Source: Flavobacteriaceae bacterium S0862 (lineage in GTDB: Bacteria > Bacteroidota > Bacteroidia > Flavobacteriales > Flavobacteriaceae). Taken from it: a stretch of 64,000 nucleotides of DNA. Location: the NCBI GenBank assembly GCA_023015825.1, contig JALKAW010000008.1, positions 1-64,000 of the forward strand, in the 5' to 3' direction. Positions 13,533 through 22,248 of this stretch are shown here, piece by piece (position 1 is the stretch's first letter; the number at the start of each line of letters is the position of its first letter). The position numbers and the translations under genes were made by a program. A model generated the notes under the pieces. That model saw only the letters and a list, made by a program, of their open reading frames with translations. It searched no databases and was not told the origin of the DNA.

Positions 13533-13923
13533 TGGAGTCGCCGAGAATCGAACTCGGGTCCAAACAAGTAACCAAAGAGCTTTCTACACGTTTATTCTAT
13601 TCTTGGGTTTTCGATTGCAAGCTGACAAAAGACAATCTACTTACAACTTAGCTTCTTAATCTCGAAAGTGCATCAAAGCGCTACACCATCTTAGTTAATT
13701 TTTACGATGTCTCAAAATGGAACGCCATTAACCAAGGCTTTCCGGAGACATAAAGCTTTCCTACCTAGTAGGACGAGGCTAATCTTACTATAATTCAGAT
13801 TATGCAGCTAAAGCGTAGTTATTCTCGCCGTTTAAAATTTGGTCTAGCCTTTTACGTGTTTCAATGCCATTACACGACGTGCTTACTGTTTAATTAATCT
13901 CGCTGTCAAAACCAGTCGACCCC
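13533..13923 (-). ncRNA. ssrA: Transfer-messenger RNA (tmRNA)
   Basis: About 391 nt. The 5' end (GGGGTCGAC...TTTTGACAGCGAG) pairs with the 3' end (..CGACTCC plus discriminator A) to form the tRNA-like acceptor. The T-arm GAGTTCGATTCTC lies just before it. The tag reading frame is at 13829-13800 on the minus strand and encodes GENNYALAA then TAA, a typical Bacteroidota degradation tag. The 3' CCA is not encoded (A then CAT). tmRNA with SmpB rescues stalled ribosomes and marks the peptide for proteolysis. ssrA is a frequent integration target, and a recombinase gene lies about 770 bp beyond its 3' end, but no att duplication is seen. Confidence 0.97.
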
Positions 13924-14031
13924 AATATTAATTACTTTTCCAAAATAGGAAAGGGTTGCGAAGTTACAAAAAAAGTTGTGCAACAGCGTAAATCCTCTTA
14001 TTTTCGTGCAAAATTTATACCAATGTAGTTT

Positions 14032-15237
14032 ATGAAGTTTGCAATCATAAAAGAACGTAAAAATCCACCAGATAGACGTGTTGTTTTGTCTCCAGAAAAG
14101 CTCTCTGAAGCAAGAGAACAGTTTCCTCAAGCTGAGTTTATAGTTGAATCTAGTGATATACGTATATTTCCAGATGAAGCTTATAAAGCTTTAGGCTTTA
14201 AAGTGACTGAAAATGTGTCAGATTGTGATGTCATGATTGGTGTTAAAGAAGTACCGATTGATAGTTTAGTCCCAAATAAAAAATATTTTTTCTTTTCACA
14301 TACCATTAAAAAGCAACCTTATAATAGGAAGCTATTAAAGGCAATATTAGAAAAGAATATCGAAATGTTTGATCACGAAACCATTGTTAAAAAAAGTGGT
14401 GTTCGTTTAATTGGTTTTGGCCGTTATGCAGGTTTAGTTGGTGCTTATAATGGTTTTAGGGCTTTAGGTTTGCGAGATAATTTATTTGAGTTGCCAAAAG
14501 TTGAAACACTTGCAGATTTAGATGAGGTAAAAACAGAATTAGATAAAATCACCTTACCTAACATTAAAATATTGCTAACAGGAACTGGAAAAGTAGCTCT
14601 AGGAGCTAAAGAAATCTTAGACCATTTAAAAATTAAGGAGATTAGTGATGCATTATACTTAACCTCTAAGTTTTCAGAACCTGTTTATGTCATGGCAGAT
14701 GTTATGGAATATGCTAAACGAAAGGATGGTAAAGTAGGCGATAAATGGGAGTTTTATAAAGACCCAACAGGGTACGAAAGTAATTTTATGCCTTATGCCA
14801 TGGAAACAGACGTCTTTATCGCTGGACATTTTTACGGAAATGGAGCTCCTTTTTTATTTACAAGAGATGATGCAAAACACCCTGATTTTAGAATAAATCT
14901 TGTTGCAGATATATCATGTGATGTAGATGGTCCTGTAGCTTCTACCTTAAGAGCATCTACAATCGAAAATCCTTTTTACGGTTATGATGCACAAACTGAA
15001 AGTGAAGTGGCTTTCGATGCTAAAGAAGCGATTACAGTTATGGCTGTAGATAATTTACCTTGCGAATTGCCAAAAGATGCTAGCGAAGGTTTTGGTGAGA
15101 TGTTTTTGGATAACGTGATTCCTGCTTTTTTTAATGGTGATGAACGTGGAATTTTAAAACGTGCTAAAATTACTGAGGGAGGGAAACTTACAGAGCGTTT
15201 TAACTATCTTCAGGATTATGTAGATGGTGAAGAGTAG
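14032..15237 (+). CDS. Alanine dehydrogenase / saccharopine dehydrogenase (Lys1)-like NAD(P) oxidoreductase
   Basis: 401 aa. The N-terminal AlaDH/PNT-type domain starts at residue 1 (MKFAIIKERKNPPDRRVVLSPEKL, with the lysine/arginine pair that binds the keto acid in the family, and FFFSHTIKKQPYNRKLLKAILEKNIEMFDHE). The second half holds a Rossmann fold (IKILLTGTGKVALGAKEIL, a GxGxVxxG variant) and VADISCDVDGPVASTLR. Fungal Lys1 (saccharopine to lysine) has this layout. In flavobacteria the true substrate is not established, and a role in lysine or amino-acid catabolism is inference. No operon partner: ssrA is divergent upstream and a pseudogene is tail-to-tail with zero spacing. Confidence 0.78.
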   Translation: MKFAIIKERKNPPDRRVVLSPEKLSEAREQFPQAEFIVESSDIRIFPDEAYKALGFKVTENVSDCDVMIGVKEVPIDSLVPNKKYFFFSHTIKKQPYNRKLLKAILEKNIEMFDHETIVKKSGVRLIGFGRYAGLVGAYNGFRALGLRDNLFELPKVETLADLDEVKTELDKITLPNIKILLTGTGKVALGAKEILDHLKIKEISDALYLTSKFSEPVYVMADVMEYAKRKDGKVGDKWEFYKDPTGYESNFMPYAMETDVFIAGHFYGNGAPFLFTRDDAKHPDFRINLVADISCDVDGPVASTLRASTIENPFYGYDAQTESEVAFDAKEAITVMAVDNLPCELPKDASEGFGEMFLDNVIPAFFNGDERGILKRAKITEGGKLTERFNYLQDYVDGEE

Positions 15238-15603
15238 CTACACATTTTGAACAAAGAAAATGGCATTCTTATTTAAGTCAAAAAAACCAAACTCATGCGT
15301 TTTCCATGCAGTATTTAAACGAAGCTTTTCTTTTGTAACTGTTCCACGCTTTATTATTTCATCAAGAATTGGATAAATATCATCTACAAAAATCTTTATA
15401 ACCGAACCATATACAGGATCTTCATCGTTATCATGATGCCATTGTAAATGAATCCAAATATTTTCTCTGTTTAATACAGCGTAACCTTCTTCTTGATAAT
15501 TGAGTTTAAAACCAATATGTGTTTCATATCATTTAATATCTCTTTCTAGATTTGAAGTTGAAAGTACTGGACAGATGGTGTGTAATTTTGAAGTTTGCCG
15601 CAT
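15238..15603 (-). pseudogene. VOC (glyoxalase/bleomycin-resistance) family protein with an in-frame TGA
   Basis: One continuous frame of 121 codons from ATG 15603 to TAG 15238, interrupted only by TGA at codon 25 (15529-15531). Around it the reading is S-N-L-E-R-D-I-K-stop-Y-E-T-H-I-G-F-K-L. VOC proteins have Trp or Phe at this place, so TGG to TGA is the likely change. Downstream residues (EGYAVLNRENIWIHLQWH, VDDIYPILDEI) are conserved in style, so inactivation looks recent, or the base is an error. Confidence 0.72.
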
Positions 15604-15631
15604 ACTTTAAAGATAGTAGTAATATTTTGGA

Positions 15632-15662
15632 AACAAAAAAGCCTATCAAATTTTGATAGGCA
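15632..15662 (-). terminator. Terminator of the cold-shock gene
   Basis: Stem GCCTATCAAA / TTTGATAGGC, followed on the minus strand by TTTTTTG, about 25 bp after the csp stop codon. Confidence 0.85.
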
Positions 15663-15687
15663 TTCTGTAATAAAAATTAAGAATTTA

Positions 15688-15879
15688 TTAGATAACTTTT
15701 ACGTTTACCGCGTTCATTCCTTTTTTACCTTCTTTTAGTTCAAATTCCACATTATCACCTTCGTTAATTTCATCAATTAACCCTGTGACGTGTACAAAGT
15801 ACTCTGTGCCTGAACCTTCTTCTGTAATAAAACCAAATCCTTTGGTACTATTGAAGAATTTTACTGTTCCTGTATTCAC
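15688..15879 (-). CDS. Cold-shock domain protein (CspA family)
   Basis: 63 aa, the usual length. RNP1 is KGFGFI (13-18) and RNP2 is YFVHV (about 27-31), with the opening TGTVKFFNSTKGFGFI that defines the family. It binds single-stranded RNA or DNA and melts mRNA structure. Monocistronic: own leader of about 80 A+T-rich bases upstream and a strong terminator downstream. The C-terminus is shorter than in E. coli CspA, as is common in Bacteroidota (KGMNAVNVKVI). Confidence 0.95.
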   Translation of the reverse strand: MNTGTVKFFNSTKGFGFITEEGSGTEYFVHVTGLIDEINEGDNVEFELKEGKKGMNAVNVKVI

Positions 15880-15998
15880 TATAAATAATTAAATAATTTT
15901 TACAAAGGTAAAATTTATAAGTCAAATTTTAACAATTTTTCACATTAATTTAATGTAAAGTTTTGTTTTTAAGAGTTTTGGAATAAAATCTGGAAGAG

Positions 15999-16157
15999 CT
16001 ATTGATTGTCTTCAAGCCTAGCTTTAATACGTTTTAATATTTCTGTAGCTTGTATTTTATAATTTTTAATCATTGCTAAATGATTGTTTGAAGCCAGCAT
16101 ATTGTGTAATGCAACGCGCTTTCTATAATCTTCGCTTTCAGTAAAATATACAATCAT
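15999..16157 (-). CDS. 52-aa hypothetical protein directly after the broken DUF6090 gene
   Basis: ATG at 16157 follows the TAA of the DUF6090 frame with no gap (TAAATG). The translation is mostly helical and basic at the end (YKIQATEILKRIKARLEDNQ). No family is recognised. The tight junction suggests translational coupling, but the reading frame is short and unsupported by homology that I can see. Confidence 0.38.
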   Translation of the reverse strand: MIVYFTESEDYRKRVALHNMLASNNHLAMIKNYKIQATEILKRIKARLEDNQ

Positions 16158-16728
16158 TTATTCGTTAAACTTACCTAACGTTAAATCTACAAACCAAGGA
16201 TAATCCTTAAGTTCATTGAGGTTTTTCATTACTTCATTTTCTAAGCGTTCATTATTTTTTTCAATTATAGGCTTATAAAGAGTATACAATTGAACGATGT
16301 TTGTAACTAAACCATCCTTTTGATTTGTGCCTTCATTTGAAACATTTTTTAAAAGCTCAAAACCTTTGGTTTGAATATTAAAAGGAGAGTAGAATGTAGT
16401 TAATGAAGTACATTGAATGCATTCTTGATAATTATTTCTGTTAAGCTCTTTGTTGATAATACGATTGCTGTATTTTTGAAGTGAGTCGTAAATTCTTCCT
16501 ACCTGTGATGCAACTAAAGTATCTGTTTCCATATCATAAGATATGGTTCTTAAAATGTTATTTAAGTTGTCTTTTTGTTTTCTGTTCTCATTCCAGTTAT
16601 TTACTTGTAAAGCCAAAAGAATACCAATCATTACTAGGAATATTTCACCAATAGCATAGAGTATGTATGACGTAACTTTTTTTGTTTTTTACCATATTAT
16701 GTCTAACCTTTCGGAATATTTTAAGCAT
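16158..16728 (-). pseudogene. DUF6090 membrane protein with a frameshift in a run of seven A
   Basis: From ATG 16728 the family start reads MLKIFRKVRHNMVKNKK, but then goes out of frame to a TGA. Dropping one A from the run at 16677-16683 restores VTSYILYAIGEIFLVMIGILLALQVNNWNENRKQ, the DUF6090 transmembrane signature, which continues to TAA 16158. The repaired protein is about 190 aa, shorter than the intact relative in cassette 3 (254 aa). The shift is either a real mutation, slippage-type phase variation at the homopolymer, or a sequencing error. The start overlaps the small ORF upstream by 8 nt. Confidence 0.72.
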
Positions 16729-16858
16729 TAGACTCTTTGTTATCTTCGTTCTCTTCCTTTGTTTCTTTCTTCATTTTTATATAGCCAGTTACCAAGCGCA
16801 CACCTAATCTTGCAAACAATATAATGGCTATAACCATTACAATATTAAATCCGTTCAT
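16721..16858 (-). CDS. 45-aa single-helix membrane peptide
   Basis: One hydrophobic segment (FNIVMVIAIILFARLGVRLV) followed by a strongly charged tail (KMKKETKEENEDNKES). The stop overlaps the start of the DUF6090 frame by 8 nt (ATGCTTAA), so the two are likely translationally coupled. No named family is recognised, but the hydrophobic-helix-plus-charged-tail plan is typical of real small membrane proteins. Confidence 0.5.
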   Translation of the reverse strand: MNGFNIVMVIAIILFARLGVRLVTGYIKMKKETKEENEDNKESNA

Positions 16859-17000
16859 TACATTTTCTTTAAGTTACAAAATTAGCGTTTTTGTTAGTTA
16901 TATGGTTTGGTTTTATCTTCAATTTAACGCTTATTTTAATTAGGTATCTATTAACCTTATAAGTTGTTTCGACATATTTTTCTAAAGAATTTAATCATAT

Positions 17001-18416
17001 TTAAAACTGAAAGTATATAAATTGTTCACCACTCCCTTGTGCAATACACAAGGCAAAAATCATAATAGCCCAAACAATTCCAAGAAATACAGGTGAAGAT
17101 TTTTGAGCTACTTCTTTAACCGATGTGTTTCTCATGAACCAATGACATAAAAATAAAATTCCAACAACAGTGCATACTTTAATAATATCAAAAGTTTCTA
17201 TAACATTAATTCCATCTGATTGCATATAGAACATAGATTTTATCATGTTCCAAGCTTTCGGAAAATCAGGTGCTCTAAAAAAGGTCCAAGTGATGTTTAC
17301 ACATGAAAACGTGATAAAAGCTAAGAAGATTCCATTCCATTTGGTTATTTTAAATGGTAAATATTTTCGTTGTAAACGCTCGAGAATTAAATAGGTGCCG
17401 TGTAAACCACCCCAAACAACAAATGTCCAAGCTGCTCCGTGCCATAGTCCACCTAAAAGCATAGTAACCATTAATGCAACATACATTTTTGTGATTCCAT
17501 GTCTATTCCCACCTAAAGGAATATATAAATAATCCTTTAACCATGATGATAATGTTATGTGCCATCTTTTCCAAAGATCAGAAAAGCCCAAAGAAGCGTA
17601 AGGATATCTAAAGTTATCAGGTAATACAAAACCTAGCATCAGTGCTATACCTATAGCACATGTTGAATAACCAGCAAAGTCAAAAAAGATTTGACCAGAA
17701 AAAGCAAGAGTCCCAACCCAAGCATCAATACCATGAATTAATTGTGTTGAATCAAACACAGTATCACTTGTTTCTGCTAATAGACTATCTGCCATGACTA
17801 CTTTTTGGAACAAACCAAGTGTTAACAAAAAGAGTCCCCATAAAAACTGATTGCTTGTTGCTTTTTTGGGTTCGTAAAACTGTGTAATCAATTCTTTGGC
17901 TCTAACAATTGGTCCTGCCACCAATTGAGGGAAAAAAGTAACATATAAAGCGAAATCTAAAAATGTCTTTGCTCGTTCAGTTTTCTTTTTATACATATCA
18001 ATAGTATAAGACATTGTTTGAAATGTATAGAACGAAATTCCCATTGGTAAAAGAATTCCCATTGGATTAGCTTCAAATTCGAATCCAATGGAGTTAACGA
18101 TTGTAACAAAATTTTCTAGTAAGAAATCACCATATTTAAAAAACGCTAAAAAACCAAGATTAATAGACATGCTTAACAAAAGCCATAACTTGCGCTTTCT
18201 TTGATTTTCTTCTATTGCAAGCCTTTTTCCAGCTGACCAATCAACTACAGTCGAAATCCATAATAATAGAATTAAAGGAGGATTCCACATTGCATAAAAC
18301 AAATAACTCGCTAATAATAGCATACGTTTTTTGTTTGTCCAATTAAATAGTTTTGAATAATAAAGTGCTAAAACTATAACCAAAAACACTACGAAACTTA
18401 ATGAATTGAATAACAT
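17001..18416 (-). CDS. MBOAT-family O-acyltransferase (AlgI-like)
   Basis: 471 aa with about ten to twelve transmembrane helices. It contains the MBOAT motifs LWKRWHITLSSWLKDYLYIPLGG (about 290-312) and LGGLWHGAAWTFVVWGGLHG, whose histidine is the catalytic residue in the family. AlgI-type proteins move an acetyl group across the membrane and, with an SGNH partner, acetylate exopolysaccharide or other surface polymers. The partner is encoded 2 bp upstream (18419-19462), supporting one operon. The glycan acceptor cannot be told from the sequence. Confidence 0.93.
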   Translation of the reverse strand: MLFNSLSFVVFLVIVLALYYSKLFNWTNKKRMLLLASYLFYAMWNPPLILLLWISTVVDWSAGKRLAIEENQRKRKLWLLLSMSINLGFLAFFKYGDFLLENFVTIVNSIGFEFEANPMGILLPMGISFYTFQTMSYTIDMYKKKTERAKTFLDFALYVTFFPQLVAGPIVRAKELITQFYEPKKATSNQFLWGLFLLTLGLFQKVVMADSLLAETSDTVFDSTQLIHGIDAWVGTLAFSGQIFFDFAGYSTCAIGIALMLGFVLPDNFRYPYASLGFSDLWKRWHITLSSWLKDYLYIPLGGNRHGITKMYVALMVTMLLGGLWHGAAWTFVVWGGLHGTYLILERLQRKYLPFKITKWNGIFLAFITFSCVNITWTFFRAPDFPKAWNMIKSMFYMQSDGINVIETFDIIKVCTVVGILFLCHWFMRNTSVKEVAQKSSPVFLGIVWAIMIFALCIAQGSGEQFIYFQF

Positions 18417-18418
18417 AA

Positions 18419-19462
18419 TTATTTGGTTTTATAGTTAGTGATTGCTCCATCTTCTAGCATGACATTAACTAGTTCTTTTGTGAAAATATCCGCGTTTTCT
18501 GCTGAAAGATGAGACCATTCGGGACAGCAGTCAATTGACTTTAGTTGTTCATAATCCTCATAATGATATGCTCTAGCTTGTGTTACATTGACCAGAGAAT
18601 CAAAAAATGTTTCTCTTGAAAAAAATTGTTTTTCACCACCATAGAACATTCCTGAAGAAGGACACCTCACTAAAATTAGATTACCACCTCTTTCAGTAAA
18701 TTTCTTTGCATCTTTTGCAAAATAATTTGTAGTTGAATTTTTATCTGGTGGAGGTCCTTCAGAGGTTAGGATAAATTTCCATGCATTTTTAATTTTGTTT
18801 GCAAATACAGTATCAGTTGCACATTGTTCAGACATTCTAACATTACGATCTATAGAGACATCACCAAATTCAAAAAAAGGAGGATATGCTGGTCCAGGTG
18901 TTCTTTTTTTAAATTTAATATTACGTAGCAATCCTTTTAGGTCAATATTTTCATCACTGTTTTCTTCATGTCCAGACATCATGACTAGATTTGATTGTAA
19001 AGGCAGTGATAACTGATGATTTAATCGCTCTGCAAACGTTCTATCATGATAATGTTCAACTTTAGATTGAGCTCGGTGCCATGGTTCGGCCTTAGGATAT
19101 GTCGTTGAAAAAAATAAAGGAGGTGTAACCCCAACTATTATGGTTCCGTTGAATTCTGTATTATTCACAATATCATGAAATATTGGAAGAGGTGAACTTC
19201 CTGGTACTGCTAGTTGTAATGGGCGTTTTCCTGTAATGTCTTCAAAAACATCCAATTGAATATCAAAATGAACACGTGATGAACCAGTCAAAATCACATC
19301 TTCAGAAGTTAAAAATTCTACTTTTGAACGTTGTACCGCCCATAAGGCTTTATTATCATCAATGGTTGGATAATAGCCTTGAGAACGCCAATAAATCTCC
19401 CATGTGATTAAGGCTAAAAATAGTAATGTTGAGGCAATTAAAAATGATTGTTTTAACTTCAT
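18419..19462 (-). CDS. Membrane-anchored SGNH-like protein paired with MBOAT
   Basis: 347 aa. N-terminal signal anchor (about 7-24, FLIASTLLFLALITWEIYW), then a periplasmic domain. TGSSRVHFDIQLD (about 60-72) corresponds to the GDS block of SGNH esterases, and PEWSHLSAENADIFTKELV near the C-terminus supplies a His in the place of the catalytic DxxH block. These proteins accept the acetyl group from the MBOAT channel and transfer it to the polymer, as AlgJ/AlgX do for alginate. Sequence identity to any named member was not checked. Start chosen at the ATG giving a clean signal anchor. Confidence 0.72.
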   Translation of the reverse strand: MKLKQSFLIASTLLFLALITWEIYWRSQGYYPTIDDNKALWAVQRSKVEFLTSEDVILTGSSRVHFDIQLDVFEDITGKRPLQLAVPGSSPLPIFHDIVNNTEFNGTIIVGVTPPLFFSTTYPKAEPWHRAQSKVEHYHDRTFAERLNHQLSLPLQSNLVMMSGHEENSDENIDLKGLLRNIKFKKRTPGPAYPPFFEFGDVSIDRNVRMSEQCATDTVFANKIKNAWKFILTSEGPPPDKNSTTNYFAKDAKKFTERGGNLILVRCPSSGMFYGGEKQFFSRETFFDSLVNVTQARAYHYEDYEQLKSIDCCPEWSHLSAENADIFTKELVNVMLEDGAITNYKTK

Positions 19463-19528
19463 TTGGTTAGTTTTTTGAAGTCAATTAAGATCTATAATAG
19501 TTCGAGGCTATTATTTAAATGTACACTA

Positions 19529-22228
19529 TTATTCTTTAATCACTCTAATACCAACATGTTTACTTTTTATCATACTATCATCATTAACATCGTAAAAATC
19601 GTAAGCACTATAACCATACACACCATTATCATAATATTCAGCAATATTTCCACCTAAATCATAAATTTCAGCATTACCAACTTTTGTTGGTTTCTTTTTA
19701 CCTACTTTTTTGTATAAAATAGTGTTCAGCTCTTTTAGTTTTTCTTCGAGCATTGGTACCTCTGCTTTTGTAATATTATAACCAGCCCAATAATTTAAAG
19801 TAAGTTCTTTAGCACCTATTTTATGTGCTTGTTTATGCAAGCTTTTAGCCTCTTTCGTATTAGGTAATCTGTAGGTTTCTCCAGTTTTGTCTGATAACCA
19901 ATTCACATAATCTTTAGCATCTTGCATACTTACTTCAGCAGGATAATTGTCTATTCCTGCTTCGTAGTTAAAACTTGTTTTAAAGGCTTTAAACTGTGCA
20001 TTAGTGACTTCAAAACGACCAATGGATGTAGAGTCTTTTTTGATAAGTAATGTTTCAGGAATCAATACGCCATTTTTTATTTCACCGAAGAAACCATCTA
20101 CAATCTTAGCTTTTTGAATTTTAAATAATTCGCCTAAAGGGCTATCTTCTTTAAAAGCCTTATTTTCAGAAGCTGGCTTGTTGAATAGATACGTATCAAT
20201 CCACTGAATTTCTTCCTTCATTTTACGTAATTGGTGCGTGATTTTTCCTAAACCATGTGGTTGACCAGGAAACCATAAAAATCTCACTGGAGTATTTCCA
20301 GATTGTTGTAAGCCTCTAAAATATTCCCAACCTTGATCACGCGGTACAGCACGATCTTCGCTACCATGAAAAATTATGGTTGGTGTTTTTATTTTTTCAA
20401 TTTCGAATAAAGGCGATTTAATAATGTAGTTTTCGTTATAAAATTTACCATTGGTGTCATCCCAAGGAGCTCCACCAAAATAGGTTTGGTCAAAACTTAC
20501 ACCAAAACGACATGTTCCGTAATCTGAGGTCCAATTGACATCACCAGCTCCTGGAGCAGCTACTTTAAACATATTTGGATAACGAACAGTAAGCATGGTA
20601 GTAATAATGGCACCATTAGACCAACCCATGGTTCCCATTTGGTTTTTGTCAATTTTACCTTCTTTATCAAGCACATCAATCGCTTTTATAATGTCTTCCA
20701 TTTCTGGTTCATAATAATTACCCTTGATACTTTCTACAAATGATAATCCGTGATTTGATGACCCATGATAATTTGGCTTTAAAATAAACATACCTTTTTG
20801 TGACAGTAATTGTGGATAAGTACTCCAGCGATCACTAAACAAATCCAAATCTGCTCCTGCTGGACCACCATGAATAGATAACATTAGAGGATAGCGCTTA
20901 CCCTCTTGATAGTTTTCAGGATAGATTAAAATTCCTGTAACTTCTTCATTTTTATAACCTTTCCAAACCATCACTTCAGATTTTGCTAGTGTTTTTTTTG
21001 AAAGATTTTTGTTGAGTTTTACAAGTTCTTGTTCATTAGAGAATTTATTACTGTTCAAATCAGCAACATGAAAGGTTGGTAAACGTGATGCAGTAGAGTA
21101 GGTGTAGATTACTTTTGTACCATCATCAGACATTGTGATAATAGATGTGTGGTCATTTTTTTCATCTAAATCAATGATAGATTTACTCCAAGAGTTACTG
21201 TTTTTCTTATAGTAAGCTAATCTTATATAGGCTTTATTAGCTAGGGTAACAATGGCATCATTACCAACGACATTATAGCCACGACCAATACCTAAATCCC
21301 ATTTTAAATCTACTTTTTTATACGTATGTGTAGCTAAGGTATAATAATAGAGTTCACTCACACCTGCGCCATTCCATTCAGGGTCAGACGCATAGGTTGA
21401 CGTAAAATAAAATCCTTTGTTGTCGTCAGTAAATTGAATGTTTCCCATTGGCTGTCCAAGATTATGTTTAATCTTAATTACTTTCCCAGTATCAAGATTT
21501 TTTAAGTAATGAAATGGGTCCTGTTGTGCATCAGCTGCATAACTTCTACTACGCTGCATACTGTAAAACAACCACTTTCCATCTTTAGAAGCTTGATAAC
21601 CACTTAAAGGCTTTTTATTATTGGTGAGTCGTTTTGTTGACTTGTCTTTAATATTAAATGCATATACATGATTTGGTCTCCAATTCAAAGAATCTTCAAC
21701 GACAATCACATTGTCTTTCTTTTTTTCAAGTTCTTGCTCATATAAAGTTTTTCCGTCGTGTGATTGAAACAGTAAAGTGTTTTTATTTTGCCATTGTAAA
21801 TTGGAAATACCATTTTTAAACTCCTTTACTTCCTTGGCTTCTCCACCATAAATACTTAAGCTCCAAAGCTTGTTACCTTTATCTCTTGATGACAAAAAAT
21901 AAATATGTTCACCGTCTTTTGAGAATATTGGACTGGAATCACTATCATCTCCGTTAGTAAGTTGAATAGTTCTAAAAGCATCATCTTTCTTCATATCTAA
22001 GCGTGTCAAATAAATATCAGAGATAAACCGATCTTTATCTTTTACAGGCTTAAGCTTGGTCCAAACCACCATATTGTTGTTTGGCGAAAAAGAGACTGAA
22101 CCCATTGATTCACGGTTAATAATATCTTCTGGTGTCCATTTACTTGGGTCTGCTTTTTTATCTGTTTGTGCATTTGTTACAAAGCAGAGCAAACATATTA
22201 AAAGTATTGAAGTGATATATTTTTTCAT
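19529..22228 (-). CDS. S9-family prolyl oligopeptidase with C-terminal FGE-like domain
   Basis: 899 aa. Signal peptide (about 1-20, ending VTNAQ), a beta-propeller of WD40/PD40-like blades (35-420), then an alpha/beta-hydrolase domain with GWSNG (about 555), Asp in HGSEDRAVP (about 640) and His in GQPHGL (about 675): the S9 triad. Residues about 720-899 form an FGE-sulfatase/SUMF1-like fold (GRFEVTNAQFKAF, PAEVSMQDAKDYVNWLSDKTGETYRLP, NAEIYDLGGNIAEYYDNG, HVGIRVIKE). That domain contains no cysteine, so it cannot be an active formylglycine-generating oxidase and is probably a binding or structural module. Likely secreted or periplasmic. First of three same-strand protease genes; 20 bp separate it from the next. 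Confidence 0.9.
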   Translation of the reverse strand: MKKYITSILLICLLCFVTNAQTDKKADPSKWTPEDIINRESMGSVSFSPNNNMVVWTKLKPVKDKDRFISDIYLTRLDMKKDDAFRTIQLTNGDDSDSSPIFSKDGEHIYFLSSRDKGNKLWSLSIYGGEAKEVKEFKNGISNLQWQNKNTLLFQSHDGKTLYEQELEKKKDNVIVVEDSLNWRPNHVYAFNIKDKSTKRLTNNKKPLSGYQASKDGKWLFYSMQRSRSYAADAQQDPFHYLKNLDTGKVIKIKHNLGQPMGNIQFTDDNKGFYFTSTYASDPEWNGAGVSELYYYTLATHTYKKVDLKWDLGIGRGYNVVGNDAIVTLANKAYIRLAYYKKNSNSWSKSIIDLDEKNDHTSIITMSDDGTKVIYTYSTASRLPTFHVADLNSNKFSNEQELVKLNKNLSKKTLAKSEVMVWKGYKNEEVTGILIYPENYQEGKRYPLMLSIHGGPAGADLDLFSDRWSTYPQLLSQKGMFILKPNYHGSSNHGLSFVESIKGNYYEPEMEDIIKAIDVLDKEGKIDKNQMGTMGWSNGAIITTMLTVRYPNMFKVAAPGAGDVNWTSDYGTCRFGVSFDQTYFGGAPWDDTNGKFYNENYIIKSPLFEIEKIKTPTIIFHGSEDRAVPRDQGWEYFRGLQQSGNTPVRFLWFPGQPHGLGKITHQLRKMKEEIQWIDTYLFNKPASENKAFKEDSPLGELFKIQKAKIVDGFFGEIKNGVLIPETLLIKKDSTSIGRFEVTNAQFKAFKTSFNYEAGIDNYPAEVSMQDAKDYVNWLSDKTGETYRLPNTKEAKSLHKQAHKIGAKELTLNYWAGYNITKAEVPMLEEKLKELNTILYKKVGKKKPTKVGNAEIYDLGGNIAEYYDNGVYGYSAYDFYDVNDDSMIKSKHVGIRVIKE

Positions 22229-22248
22229 TTTTTTTTTAGTATTGATTT

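Noticed and set aside
11639-13923. Recombinase as integrase of an ssrA-targeting genomic island
   Set aside because: A recombinase beside ssrA suggests it, but no second copy of the ssrA 3' end is visible in the window, and the array's own core sites account for the gene better. A distant att copy outside the window cannot be excluded.
13906-14130. 74-codon minus-strand frame over the ssrA 5' end and the Lys1-like start
   Set aside because: It overlaps tmRNA and a well-supported gene and has no recognisable product.
15529-15531. TGA as selenocysteine in the VOC gene
   Set aside because: The position is Trp/Phe-like in the family, no SECIS-like hairpin follows, and no selenoprotein machinery is in view.
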